From Trileptium ribeirensis (Eukaryota; Nematoda; Enoplea; Enoplida; Thoracostomopsidae): a stretch of 64,000 nucleotides of DNA. Where the stretch lies: the NCBI GenBank assembly GCA_030248225.1, contig JASANE010000920.1, forward strand, positions 17,779-81,778, read 5' to 3'. The notes under the pieces were generated by a model. The model was given only the letters and a program-made list of their open reading frames with translations. It did not search any database and was not told the origin of the DNA. Shown in pieces: positions 11,751 through 23,245 of the stretch; the first letter of the stretch is position 1; every line of letters begins with the position of its first letter. The translations under genes were made by a program, and so were the position numbers.

Positions 11751-14026
11751 AGCAGAGCACCATGCAAATTTACTGGCAGGAACAATAGTTTTTATAAATC
11801 CTGCACAGGGTAAGTTGCTTTGCGTGAGGCCTAACAGCCGCTGTGTCGGATCACACTGATTGATAAGTTTTGTAGCCACACATTGAAACAAGTTGATCTA
11901 TTTCGAGATCATATTTTACAGTTGACAGCGAAAGACATAATATTTAAGTCAGTTGCAGTATTAGTAAACTACAGTTAATAATACAGCACAATTTCCATTT
12001 TTCAAAGATTTCTTTTATTTCAAATTCACTTACCCAAACATCGGTACGGTTGGGATTTTTGAAAAGTTTGGCGAATTTTTATGATGCTATGTTCGGAGCA
12101 TAACTTGGAAGGTTATGTGTTCTACACTAAGCCATGATCTCAATACATGTTGCTTTTGAAAAAGTATTGTCCTTATGAGTTTGAGAGATAAATTAGACTG
12201 TGGATGGCCATCTATATACTGTAAATAATACAGAGTTTTTCGCATTAAAAGACAACCGCAGATTCAAACAATTCATTGATATAATAATAAACTAGTTAGG
12301 ATTAATTTATTGTGGGACGACTAACAAAACGCTAACTCCTCCACGCAAGCTGGCGCAACAATGGACAAGTGAATTATTCTGATATGTCTTGGAAATAAGG
12401 CAGGATTTTTGTCACTATGACCGCTAGCCACGCCCAATATTACAGTAATTTAACTAATGATTTGAAGTTATATGATGCAGGTAATCCTCTTTAATCATTA
12501 TTGCAACGACATTAAACCTACAAAATTAATAAGGATGGTATAGAATTGAGGACAATTAACTTCCGTGGGAAATGCCCATCTGCATCAGATTTACGCACTA
12601 TTCAACTGTTTCGCATCACAAGATTCACCTCACCAATTTATTTTCTTGCCTAACTTTCGTGTTTGCACTGATCACAAGTGGCATTGCTTTATAATCTTGC
12701 AACATCGCTTTCTGAAGGTTTTTCGGGTCAGGATGGCGAAAGAAATTTTACAGCGTCTTAATTATTTTAATACCGGTGTTATATATTAATGTTTATGTTA
12801 CGCTGAAAACGGGGAAATGGCACATTCGGCCGAAAAACACAAACCATTAGAGTCTTGGTCACTGATCTATTTAAAATAAAATTATGTTATTATTTGTATA
12901 TTGCAAATATGAATGTGCGAAAGTGTCAATGTTGAACTATATCTTCAGCTGGAAAACAATTTAAGGTGTGTTCGGCAATACAAAAATAACCTATAGGCAA
13001 ACTTACAGCAATTTCTCTAACGGAAAAGGCAGCTAATGTACAATTCCCGTTGAGTTGTTAACATGATGATGTGACACTTTTTCCACGAGTATGTTACTGA
13101 CTGTTTTGATTATGTAATATACTAGTCGCCCAAACGGTCACATCATACCATAGGCAACATTGGCAACGTTGGCAAGCTATAATTGCCTTCGATTTTCCAA
13201 CGTTTCACTGCGGTTTTGATATAGGTAATCACCGACGAGAACTACTGTTAACCTTAATGACAAATAGCTCCAAACATATGAATTTATGCTAATATGTAAT
13301 GCAATTAACGGGTTCTATTGATCGCTACAAAGAGAAAAACATCAAGTTAATATATTTTACCCAACCAAACAGGTCTCAATACAATATCATTCGCTTTGTA
13401 TATTAGCGCAAGTCTAATTAATTCATCGATTATGGCTTGCGTTCTATTTGCTTGATTAGGCTTTAGATAACTATAAGTTTATCTTGTTTTATCAACGTTT
13501 TGCTTTATATCAACAGCAATATTGCTCCTATTTATACTCATATCCTTCAATATAAGTTCGCCTCTAAGTATGTAGATTTCATGAAATACCATGTTTTGTT
13601 TAAAATGATGTGATTTCAGACTCAATATCAGCTTACATAATTGTATAGTGCAAGTTTGTGTATAGATTAGTTTTTGCCTAGCCACATAAATAAGTCGATT
13701 AGTACAAATTATATATGGCAACATTAACATAGATGCTTCGCTGGGGCCGTTAGGCCAACAACATAACTCCTGTTCTATAGAACAATAGGTATTCAAAAGG
13801 CAGAAACAGGATACAAAACAGGATTTGTCGGGAAGATCTCCAGAAATAAAGTGACCATCAAACTTGGTTGAATAGAGTGGATTTGGATTCAATATGCCCT
13901 CAAGTGCAAGCATAAAATTTCTTCTAAAATCAAATCTTAATATAAATTTCGGAAATTTCCTCGTTGATGCTTATTATAGGGACATATGGATAATATTGTT
14001 ATTGAACATGATTACATTCAACAAAC
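11751..14026. other. Intergenic; one long ORF of doubtful status
   Basis: Nothing firm was found. The longest ORF is at 13479-13913 (listed separately). The rest is AT-rich with no repeat I could delimit. Confidence 0.5.
13479..13913 (-). CDS. Hypothetical ORF, 144 aa, probably spurious
   Basis: An uninterrupted 144-codon ORF with an ATG, among the longest in the window outside transposons. It has several scattered cysteines, including a CC pair around residue 51, but no signal peptide, repeated motif or domain that I recognise, and its composition is that of translated AT-rich DNA. No upstream TATA or downstream polyadenylation signal ties it to a transcript. Listed only because of its length. 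Confidence 0.12.
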   Translation of the reverse strand: MLALEGILNPNPLYSTKFDGHFISGDLPDKSCFVSCFCLLNTYCSIEQELCCWPNGPSEASMLMLPYIICTNRLIYVARQKLIYTQTCTIQLCKLILSLKSHHFKQNMVFHEIYILRGELILKDMSINRSNIAVDIKQNVDKTR

Positions 14027-14196
14027 ACTACACTTGCTCAGCAAGTCGTAGGCATTTTCGTGAGTTGTCTTGGGGCCCTGCCCGCTTGGCTGCGCATGTG
14101 TCTAGTATTCGGTAATACGTTGACACTGACACCTGCTCACTGATCATAATATTCAACCAATATTCCCTATCTGGATCTTACTTAGAAGTTGTTTGC
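14027..14196 (+). repeat. SINE-like repeat family 3, old copy
   Basis: Diverged copy of 44727-44915. Shared blocks in order: CTACAC, CTCAGCA / TTAGCAG, a CCC(T/C)GCCCG block, GCGCA(T/C)GTGTCTAGTAT, ACTGACACCTGCTC / ACCGACACCTGCTC, TATTCCCTATCT, and GAAGTTGTTT. There is no coding potential. Confidence 0.7.
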
Positions 14197-14411
14197 TTCG
14201 TTATAGGTAAAATTAGCGTCCGTGCAGGCGTTCCTAACTGTCAACAATAATTGTCGTGTGCAAGTAATTATCGCGTACAATTCGATTCAACCTACTCGGT
14301 TATTATTTAAGTGTTATAATTGATTGGTACCATGGTTGCCGTCTGACTTTGACATAGGACTCTTTGATTGAGAATTCGTTAACCATTCTTAGTAACAGTT
14401 GAACAGTGTAT

Positions 14412-15192
14412 TGTTATACAGTAAAAAATTTTTCTTTAATCTAAGTTGTGCCTTACAATTTCATGAGCCATTTTCAATGACCTTTTTGAGGATTCCGCGT
14501 AATTCCTCCAGCGAGTTGTGTTGAGTAGTGAACTATAAGTGTGGAGGCTTGAGATCTTATATATAAGGCCGTAGCACGGACAGTTGACATGTACGGACGG
14601 TCAAAACACGTTGAAGATATAGCGCTGCCAGAGTAAACAACACATGACACGGTGATGGCTTTTCTAGTCTTACTTTGAACATATGTACAGTCCAATCTGG
14701 ATATGATCATCAAATTGTATTATACGACAGCACTATAATGCGGACAACAGACATTAAGACATTGTGTTTGTGCGACGGAACAACACTAATTACTCTTCCC
14801 CAACTGTATCCGAGGGGATAATTCGAGCGATCATGTTCCCGTAAATTTACGGACCAAGACACTAACAGAAGTAAGTGAACAAAACGTAGTAAACAAGACA
14901 GTAAAAGTAACTTTGAATCGAGACAATAAGAAACAGTAAACTGAACAGTAATGAAACAGTACTTCAGCAGCAACTAAACAGTAACTCAAGTTGTGGTAAG
15001 CAACCGTCTTTAAATATAATCAAAGAATCTTCTAGAATAATCATGACATCAGTCTTCTAAATCCGTAGAACCTTCTAGAAGAATCGAGATGCCGTCACTC
15101 CACGTGTGACGATGTCCTGGTACATCATAGGAACTTCCAGAACAGGATCGAATGTAATTCAGAAAATGTTCTGGCGAAACAAATCCATAACA
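14412..15192 (-). mobile_element. 3' LTR of a Ty3/gypsy retrotransposon
   Basis: Reads on the minus strand from TGTTATGG (15192 downward) to CTGTATAACA (14412), giving the short inverted ends TGTTAT/ATAACA expected of an LTR. It follows directly on a purine-rich tract and the C-terminal pol region. About 781 bp long. It holds a TATA box (14557-14566) and an ATTAAA-type signal (minus strand, 14434-14440). ORFs at 14474-14973 are shadows. The 5' LTR is not in the window, so age cannot be estimated from LTR divergence. Confidence 0.85.
14557..14566 (-). promoter_or_regulatory. LTR TATA box
   Basis: TTATATATAA within the LTR, about 145 bp before its 3' end, in the usual place for the U3/R promoter of a gypsy LTR. 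The motif is palindromic, so its strand is taken from the element. Confidence 0.65.
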
Positions 15193-15206
15193 CCTCCCCG
15201 CCTAGC
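15193..15206 (-). other. Polypurine tract (plus-strand primer)
   Basis: On the minus strand the sequence CTAGGCGGGGAGG immediately precedes the LTR start TGTTATGG. A G-rich purine tract exactly at the 3' LTR border is the plus-strand DNA priming site of LTR retrotransposons. Confidence 0.8.
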
Positions 15207-15213
15207 CGAAGGT

Positions 15214-15534
15214 TTACCTTGACGGCGAGTAGTGTTTAGGCAGACGCCCTTTTGTTGTCCCCTTTGAAAGCCGTGGTTGCTGACCGCCGGAACTGGACGC
15301 ATCGTCGATAGTTTCTTCTCCTTCTGTCTGAGGTACTTCGGCGATTTCCAACGGATCATTATCCGCAGTATTTGTGGCACCTGTTGAATCGACATCTGCG
15401 CCAGGTTCGTTGTCATCTTGCGAAACGTGCCTTGGCTGCAGCTGTTCGACGTGTCGCCGCCAGGTGGGCCCTCGTGGATAAACACGGACGTTGACAGTAC
15501 GGGTGCCTTTTCGCTGTGTGACTACAGCGGGCAC
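15214..15534 (-). pseudogene. Integrase C-terminal tail of pol
   Basis: VRVYPRGPTWRRHVEQLQPRH is the usual tail after a gypsy integrase core (GPxWxRHVxQLxPRH). It is followed by an acidic stretch and a basic end. The upstream link to the core is out of frame. Confidence 0.8.
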
Positions 15535-15608
15535 CTAACGTGGCTGCTTGTCGTGATGGGGTGCAAAGTACAGAGCATAGACCGGATCACCGACTTTATA
15601 AGCAGGGT

Positions 15609-16160
15609 CTACTTTTGCAACAGTTTGAAATTGGGACTTGCTAGCTTCTTTGGCTTGCTTACCTTGAGCAGTATAAGCTGGGGGCGAAAGCAGAGTGTCG
15701 ATTTTCGTCCGAATTTGTCTCGAATTGAGTAACTCACTGGGGGATATCCGCTGGAGTTAGGAGTGCGACGATATTGCATCAGGAACTCTTGCAAGGCTTT
15801 TCTCGGAGGAAGACTTGATTTCCGTAAAGCTGGCTTGAAAGTTTGGACGAGTCGTTCTGCGGATCCATTCGTAGCAGGATGATACGGAGCACCTGTAAGA
15901 TGAGTAATTCCTCGTTCTTTGCACCATACCTGGAATTCTTCCGACATGAATGCTGATGCATTGTCCGTGACCAATGTATGAGGATATCCGAAATGAGCAA
16001 AGTCCTGTTCCAGGAGATCAATCATTGCCTTTGCCGTGACCGCCTGAGTTGTATGAATACAGGGACATTTTGAATATGTGCCCGTTAAAACCATCAATTA
16101 GTCCCCAGGAAATTAATAGCGTGATCAAGATGCAAACGGCTCCATGGTTTTTCTGGTAGC
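15609..16160 (-). pseudogene. Integrase catalytic core, DD35E (broken)
   Basis: The PWSRLHLDHAINFLGT segment carries the first catalytic Asp (codon 16124-16126) in one frame. The second Asp is in VTDNASAF (15963-15965) and the Glu in NGSAERLVQTF (15855-15857), 36 codons apart, i.e. the D35E spacing of retroviral/gypsy integrases. The first Asp is separated from the rest by a stop and frame change, so no active integrase can be made. Confidence 0.9.
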
Positions 16161-16201
16161 ATCCATGGATGAATTGCCGGTTTTGGTGGTTTGTTTTGGT
16201 G

Positions 16202-16735
16202 CTACCCACAGCTGGTGCAAGTGCGGCAGGTTGCTTCGATGTCATCATCAATATTTCGCCAGTAAACAGCCGTACGTGCAAGCTGCTTCATACCCTGCAT
16301 GCCAAAGTGTCCCAGGTGCAACAATTCCAAGACATCGCGGCTAAGATTGGCAGGGATCACTACTCTGGAGCCAAGTACTAAGCAACCGTTAACAATAGAT
16401 AGTGAATCAGCCAACTTACGGTAACGTTGCATTTCCGTGCCTTCGTCGTTCTTCTTTGGCGGCCATCCTTCACGCGTGAATCGAAGCACTACTGAAATGA
16501 CTGGATCTTTCGCCGATTCGCGGGGCAGTGAATGTTTGTCACCAGGAGTGACTTTGTTACTGATGTTTTGAATGGCACAGACCATAGCTGCATCGTCTTC
16601 GCTTTCCTCCCTGTCGAACTGGAAATCGTCAGTCGCAGGTAGACGACTCAGGACATCAGCATTTGCATGATCAGCTGTTTGGCGTAATTCAATTTGGTAA
16701 TCAAATTGTCCCAACATGAGAGCCCGACGTGCCAA
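16202..16735 (-). pseudogene. RNase H end plus integrase HHCC zinc finger
   Basis: A 177-codon ORF. It starts with the RNase H tail (ADVLSRLP), continues through a linker, and ends in the integrase zinc-binding motif: LHLGHFGMQGMKQLAR, VYWRNIDDDIEATC, then CTSCG. It stops (TAG) right after the second Cys pair, where an intact element would go on into the integrase core. Confidence 0.9.
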
Positions 16736-17052
16736 TCTGTTTGCGGCGAGAATCGGTTTTCTTTTCCTAGCCCAAACATGGCAATAAGTGGTCGATGATC
16801 TGTGACCAACGTAAATTTCCTTCCATAAAGGTATTGGTAAAATTTCTTTAACCCGAAGATAATAGCAAGTGCTTCCTTCTGAATCTGACTGTAGTTCTTC
16901 TGGGATTCATTAAGAATTTTTGAGACGTTGCAAATTGGCCGCTCGCTTCCATCTGGATAGCGGATAGCGGTGAAATAATACTGCACAATTCCAACGTTGG
17001 AAGCATCGTAAGCAACTCCTAATGGTACTGATTCGTTATAATGAACCAGCAC
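16648..17052 (-). pseudogene. RNase H domain (fragment of pol)
   Basis: Shows the gypsy RNase H sequence of motifs: first catalytic Asp in AYDASNVGI, Glu in QIQKEALAI, and Asp in VTDHRPL, with KKFYQYLYGRKF between. The last part continues in another frame as the ARRALMLGQFDYQIELR - ADVLSRLP linker at the start of the next ORF. Confidence 0.9.
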
Positions 17053-17070
17053 GTTTTCAGAGGAAAGAAT

Positions 17071-17566
17071 TTACTTTAGTCGATCGAATGCAGATGTTGT
17101 TCTGCGTCCCATTTCCAGTGCGTCTTCTTCTTTGTAAGACGGAACAGTGGTTCGGAAATTGTAGCCAGGTTGGTAGGAAGGAAGTTGGCGTAAAACTGTA
17201 ATGAGCCCAAGAATGTTCTCAGGCTGGACGTCTTGTGGTGCCGGTAATTTGAGGAGATCTTCCACCTTTGGTCCTTTGGCGATTCTTTCTTTCGACAGTA
17301 AGTGTCCAAGATATTCAACCCACGGTTGTGCAAACTGACATTTTTCTAGTCGGCAGCGGAGTCCTTTATTATCTAGACGATGAAGTAATCGTCGGAGATT
17401 CCGCAGATGATCATTAGCATCTTGGCCACTAACCAAATGTCATCCAGATAGACAGCAATACCTGGTAAATCATGTGTAAGCTGATCCATGGTTTGCTGAA
17501 AGTAACCTGCAGCGGACTAGATGCCAAACGGCAGTCGTTTTTGAAGAAGCACACCTTTGTGAACTA
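17071..17566 (-). pseudogene. Reverse transcriptase C-terminal half (fragment of pol)
   Basis: Contains the catalytic YLDDI box at 17437-17451 preceded by YFQQTMDQL, then LRNLRRLLHRLDNKGL and YLGHLLSKE (thumb region). Frame changes: the YLDDI segment and the VSGQDANDHL segment are in different frames, and the GSLQFYANFLP connection is in a third ORF (17076-17333). A TAG interrupts the segment before YFQQ. Confidence 0.9.
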
Positions 17567-17620
17567 AATTATCAGACAGCGATATAATTTATCAATAAGA
17601 ATTTATTAAAATTATGATTA

Positions 17621-18320
17621 TGCATCATTTACCTTAAGATGTGTGCACCTAGGGCCAGATTCTGTCACAGAGCCAATTCCGGCGCGTGCCAAAAACGCAT
17701 AGCCACACTCGGCCCTTCATAAATAACATCAATAGCTAAGCTACGTTAGTATGTTTGTACGGTCCAGGAGTAGCAGTGTCTCAGAGTTTAATAGCCGGGA
17801 CGGGCTACTGAAAAAATATTTATTACAATCAGCTTAGCAAATTGTGATACATCGAGAATATTTAACTCTAGGCCAAAAAAGGCAAGATTGGTAGTAATTA
17901 AAGGCAAAGTGCATAAATCCAGGCAAAATAAATACGTAAATATCGCTATTTTCAAAATTTTTGTTTAAGCGTTTTTTACAAGCCAGCGTAGTAGCTATGT
18001 AAAACATGCTTTTTCATGCATTAAAATTATACTATTGTAACTGGAACGATGTTTTACCAATATGTGACTATAACTATAATCAATTTCCATTTTTAGCGAT
18101 TTTTCATTATCGTCATATGTTTCTGGCTTCTAGAGCCGATTTCGGCCTTTGTGACAATATGTCAGCCTGGTTTTACTATTAGCTAGATATTTTTTAGGGT
18201 CTGGCTCGGCCCAAAAAGTGTCGCACTGGCTGACCGCGGCCGGCCAAGCATGGCTTTAGAGCCGTACAGACTGTGACAAAATCCTGCCCTGCTGCACACA
18301 TTTTAAGGTAAATGATTCAT
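17621..18320. mobile_element. Non-autonomous TIR element, 700 bp
   Basis: Terminal inverted repeats of about 50 bp: left 17621-17670 and right 18271-18320 align as inverted complements at roughly 85%, including CATTTACCTTAA, ATGTGTGCA, a TAGGGCCAGATT / CAGGGCAGGATT block and TGTCACAG. The interior is AT-rich with GC-richer flanks and no coding capacity. An inner boundary at TAGGGCC.../...GCCCTG flanked by near-matching TGCAC would look hAT-like, so this may be one element nested in another or a single element with long TIRs. Confidence 0.75.
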
Positions 18321-18479
18321 TAAAATGTTAACAGCTATCACATGTTAAAATGAAATATGTATTTACTATATGTACTTACATACTATATTGGTATATCTGT
18401 CTCAAGCTTATATAATCCGATTGTTTAACTACTCCTACTACTAAACCTTCCTCTTAATATAGCTTTTACAAAAATTATT

Positions 18480-19060
18480 AGTTTATAAACTTAATTAAAA
18501 TCAAAGAAGAGAAGAGCGAATGAGGAGGAAAGAGACAGGAGGAACGAAAGAGGGAATAAGCAATACAGAGTGAGTTAGAAAGAAAGAGGTCAAGCAAATG
18601 ACACCGCAAAGGAGTAAGATAGAGAAAGAAAGAAACACAACAACGGCTAAAAGGTCGCATTTGGAGCACGACGACAAAGCGACAGAGGTTGCGACAAAGC
18701 TGAAGTGACAACAAGCGAGCAGCAACAAAAGAGCGACCGCAAGTAGTGGATGAATAAAAAAAGAAATCAAGAACGGGGCACGGAAGGGTCTGGAATAAAG
18801 ATGTTTACTTTGGGATTCGGGTGGGTTAGGGGTAAATTATATCCCAGGACGAAGAATGGGTTCAATTGATACCAAACACGAGGGAGTTAGACCAAAATTG
18901 GGATTTAACCCGCCCAAGTGAACTACTTTTCCATATATTAATTTAAGGAGCATTGGCAAGGTTTCCTGAGTTAACGACTGTGTACATTGATGCCCCCAAG
19001 GATCGTTGTAATCGTAATAACAAGGCGATCAGAAGGAGGGTGTAACCCGTGTCTGACGAA
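18480..19060 (+). repeat. GC-rich arm family 4, old fragment (copy D)
   Basis: Diverged match to 46850-47160 in the same orientation: purine-rich A/G run, a CCCAGGACG(A/G)A block, GATACCAAACAC(G/A)AGGG, a TATATTAATTTAAGGAGC block against TATTTTAATATGGGGAGC, and GTTAACGACTGT against GTTAATGGTTTG. The ORFs at 18478-18770 on the minus strand are purine-tract shadows. Evidence of an older insertion of the family found intact at 58-64 kb. Confidence 0.75.
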
Positions 19061-20500
19061 TACGAAATACAAAAGTAATAAACTGACGAAAAGATAGACA
19101 GCTTTGATGTTGGTGATGCGATATTATTGTTTGTTCTGTATTAACAGGGAGGCGGACGGAGGCTACCCGGATATATTTGCATAAGACTCGATGAGATGAA
19201 AACAATGATGGGTGATATGCCTACTCTAAAAATAAAAATAAAAATTTTGGTATTTTGTACCCACTTGCATTCGCGGTCTATTTTTGGAAGATATTTTGGC
19301 ACGCCATAGCGGACTAACCAAGAGTTAGACAAAGGCACGCCGCATATGCCGATATTCGTGATCAATACAGAAAAATATTAAAACGTAAAATTAGAGAAAA
19401 TTGCTATTAGATTCGCAATACTTAATATATACGGACATAAATCGTAAGGACAACCTTTACGGCACCTTAACGACTACGCGAGCCGAGGCCTGCTTGGACG
19501 CGTTGGAATTCTTGCTGGATGGTCTACATATTGACATATGAAACTTCCGACTAGGTGACTCCAGTAGGGAAAATAAGAGGTTACAATATTGGTGACCCAG
19601 CGACCTAATAAGTTCCCGGAGCAAAAGCGAAAATGTTGTTACTACCCTTAGACCAGCCAAAGAGCACCATGAAATCTAATAGTGCTCTTTAGCTATGCAA
19701 TAGCATGGAATATCTGGCAAAGTATGCAGTTTCCGCCTGGGATGCTTCATCCAAGACAATAAAGGATCATAATGTTTTTGTTTCCCTAATGACAGCAGAC
19801 TCAGTCGATTGGCGTATAGCGACAATTCCGCGTGGCTGCCGTGGAACAACAAAAATTTGGAAAGCATGGTTGTCGGAGTCGCTGAAGAAGACAACGTTCA
19901 TGTATTAAAATTAATTGTGTGCCACTATCATCTACTATAGGTATGTATATCAATATTAGAAAACCCAAACAGCCAAACTTAGCATAAGTAAGTTTCTATT
20001 AAATAGCACACTTTGACTTGATGCTACCTTAAAAGTTTCAACCGATTTAGTTCGCGAAGGCTTCTTGGAAAGGCCTTGAGATTCTGTGCCGAAAAGTACT
20101 CAGGGTGCCCCTGGAAATGTTGGCCGCGATGGAACAGTTACGAGCCGTGTAGCCCGGTACCCCTCGCTCCGAATACTCGAAAGTGATTGTTTTCACAATT
20201 TTGTTGTTATCAGCTTTTCGCTGAACCATTATTCGACATGTGTTATGGCGCCTACAGCTTACACCAGTAAAGCCATTAGTCTCTATTTTAGTTACTCCCA
20301 CCGAAAGTTTAGACTTTTATCGTTCACTTCTCAGCGAGCAGCCTACGGTTATGATTTCACATACATGATGACATCGGGTACTGGTAAAATTCCTATGAAC
20401 CTCGCATCCTGCATACCTTCAAACTGCATTTTCACTATCCTCAATCCTCTATTTTCTCACCAAAACATGAAATTCACAATGGTATAGGAAAATAAAAATG
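19061..20500. other. Unassigned region with higher GC and several ORFs
   Basis: Positions about 19440-20500 are visibly less AT-rich than the surroundings and hold overlapping ORFs on both strands: minus 19457-19660 and 20047-20301, plus 20086-20487 (133 codons, opening with GTG, not ATG). None shows a domain I recognise. It may be an eroded retroelement or a host exon region; the sequence does not decide. Confidence 0.3.
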
Positions 20501-22523
20501 CCTGCAACGGCACATAGTATCGTCTAACGCAAGCATATACACGGACAGATAGGCAAGGCCCTTAACGACACACCAAATAGTATTACTCCATTTTGCTTTG
20601 AGATGTCCTCTCCAAAATGTGCCAGATATTCTGTTAATTTTTTTTGGCTCCTGACTAAATTAACATTCGTCTCTGCCCTGGTGTTTTGTTTTCAATGCTG
20701 ACATAAACACACGCACCAGACCGGAACGGTCCTGTTACGCACAAAGTATAACTTTAGCTGTCCAGGCCTCTTTGAAATTAACCAGAATCAGAGTAATTTT
20801 TGTAGAATCGCAATGAAAACCGCCTTAGGAACATAATGGTATCAATAACGGAAATACAGAACTAACACATTTGTTCCCTACATATACAAACCGAATTATA
20901 GATTTGGAGGTTTATCTCATATTTTCCACTGATACAATAATATTACCACTAATGCTATACTTATCCCGCAAGTTTGCATAGACACTGAATATTTGAGAAA
21001 TTAGTTCACCTATTACGAAGTAACAAAATAAAAGAGCAAAGTTTTATGGATTTTATTCCATAATATAACGTTTAACCCGTAGTCCCTTCGCAGTGTGTAT
21101 GTAGTGTATAACTGAAATTGATGCGAACCATGTAATATTGTATACATTAAATAACTTTATGCCCAATATCTGTACGTGTTACAATTTTAAAAATATAATC
21201 GCCAAATCTTACGCTCTTTTCTCTTTAAATGTCAGTTTGAATCCGTTACAATAAAGTAACAAACGTTGTAAAAGTGACACTTGTTTTTCATGTGTGCCAC
21301 TTGGGCGTATCCTCTGTGATAGTTTCAATAAATTGGATCTGCTTATATTCAAACTACAATGATCACGTCTAAATTTACCGTTCATTTTAGCAAAAATAGG
21401 GGTATAAATAGAGTTAATAGCAACAATGAATCTTCAAGATGTGGAGTCTTATATAAATAAATCGGTAACCACGAAACGTATCAAGTAGAAAAATTAAAAT
21501 CGATCAATTCGTTTTTAAACCTCTGCATTTACAATGAAGGTTTTTTCACCTAGTTAAAATTGATTGTCATTAATTACGATAGAACTTTTTATTACAAAAA
21601 ACGGCAGCGAAATTTATACATTGTATTTATTATATTTCACCGAAGTAGAGCTAATTGGCTATGACTCGATTGAACGTTATGCAAAATTGGGCGTTGAAGA
21701 GAAATTCGTTTTTAATTTTACTTTCAAGTTTTAATTTTAAATACTGATTGCTATGATCTAGGGACTAGACGATCCTGTAATAATATTACACATTTGTAAT
21801 GAGGTGTCTATCTCTGCCAGCGATGTATGGCACCGCATAGGACTAGTGTCATGTTTGGGATTGAGCAAAGATTAGCTAAGTAGGGCAGTAATTAGGAGTA
21901 TAAGACTCATAAAACGCTTATGGTTGCTCTATTGGAAACCATTTCAGTTGGTGCTTTAAAATGTTTAAACCTGTTTTTTGGAATATTAAGCAGTTTATCC
22001 ATATCTTCCATGTTTAGATTTGAGTTGTTGAAATTTTAAATATAGCGAAGCGAACGTGCATCATTTAATTTTGCTGAGAAATTCATTCACTATGCATTGT
22101 TCGATGGTCCAATAGTGGTATCAAATATGCTAATTGTTATGGGCTGATAAATTGATGCATGCGCTAAAAAATTGGAATTGGGTTTTGCCATTAATTGCTG
22201 GAAATGTCATGTTGGATGGTTCCGGTCCTCAAGTTGAAACTGTACCATCAACAAAACATAATGCTTGAAAAATTGCGAACTAGTGTAAACTGGCGACAAG
22301 GATATTGCAAAATGAGACTCGATTGGATGATCATATATTGTGAATTTAAACTATAAAATTTCAGTGTGTAGGCATTAGTTATTGCAAACAACTCTTGAAC
22401 ATTTTGTCTGTTGTCTTTCAGTAATGACCATATAGATGAAAAAAGCCCGATTATGGGCACATTTCATCTGCGGCTTCACGGATTTGGTGTATTTGCTAAT
22501 GCCTGAAAACTTGTAAGTTACGC
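20501..22523. other. Intergenic, nothing recognised
   Basis: AT-rich, no supported gene. Confidence 0.55.
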
Positions 22524-22577
22524 AATAACTCCGGCAACATCTTGTAATAACTCCGGCAACATCTTGAAATAACTCAG
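22524..22577 (+). repeat. Short tandem repeat, ~22 bp x 2.5
   Basis: AATAACTCCGGCAACATCTTG occurs twice in succession and is followed by AATAACTCAGG. A minor minisatellite. Confidence 0.8.
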
Positions 22578-22959
22578 GTACTGAATTATTGCATGTCTCT
22601 TCGGATCTTGAGTTTTGTAAAAATTATATATTTGGCATGAATTTAGTCAAATAGCAACTCGTTAAATATTTCAAAATATGCCTTCCAAACTGTCGAGATG
22701 TTGCAACTTGAATACCACTTCAAACGCAGTTTGATGTATCATTCGAAAACTCTTCGAAGAATATAGTCACAGCCGTCGAATTGCTTGCTTTGTAAGTTGT
22801 CCAATATACCGCTTCTTTTGTCTAAACGTTTAGATAACGTTAATTTAACAGTAAAATGACCATTTAGCACCAATTAGTACAAGTTCTAACCTGTAACCAT
22901 CGGGTCTAAATATTTCATGTAGCAGCATTGTATTTCGACAATCTAATAGCCAATGATCT

Positions 22960-23245
22960 GACAGCAGAGATGGGCGCAAGACGGGTGGGGGTTTCCTAAT
23001 GGTCGGATTCTCTGAGCTATATTTACCCATGTCTGAAAATTTTGACATTTTTAGCAATAAATTGTAGCAAAGTTAGTAAAATTGAGCAAATTTTTGGAGT
23101 TTTAGCAAGATTTTAGCAATGTCAGAAAGAATTTTTGCAGAGAAATTCAGTTTCAAAAATTTCACCAATACCTCACCCCGAACCTACACCGTCTTCTCAG
23201 CGTATTCCTTCGCAGAAACTATCTACTCCCTAAGCCGACGGGCCC
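22960..23245 (+). repeat. Repeat family 5 (AAATTAGCAAAATTGG core), copy 1
   Basis: A GC-rich start (GGCGCAAGACGGGTGGGGG), a core of reiterated TTAGCA(A) / AAATTG(A/G)G(C/T)A words, and a C-rich end (CCTCACCCCGAACC). The same three-part design occurs at 31285-31690 and 35660-35895. Related by organisation and words; a full alignment was not possible by eye. Confidence 0.45.

Larger units (their letters stand above)
15193..17566 (-). pseudogene. Ty3/gypsy pol, 5'-truncated and frameshifted (Mag / K02A2.6-like)
   Basis: Minus-strand order RT, RNase H, integrase zinc finger, integrase core, integrase tail, LTR is diagnostic of Ty3/gypsy. Recognised pieces: RT YLDDI (17437-17451), RNase H, HHCC finger, DD35E core, and a C-terminal WRRHVEQLQPRH tail. 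Gag, protease and most of RT are absent upstream of 17566. The reading frame is broken several times: a stop at 17517-17519, a frameshift just after YLDDI, another in the RT connection, and stops/frameshifts between the zinc finger and the integrase core. It is a dead copy. The truncation lies ~55 bp from the TIR element at 17621. Confidence 0.95.

Noticed and set aside
14474..14973. Minus ORFs in the LTR
   Set aside because: Lie in U3/R/U5 of the LTR; no gene is expected and no domain is seen.
18478..18770. Hydrophobic Leu/Ser-rich minus ORFs resembling a membrane protein
   Set aside because: Shadow of a purine-rich tract belonging to arm family copy D.
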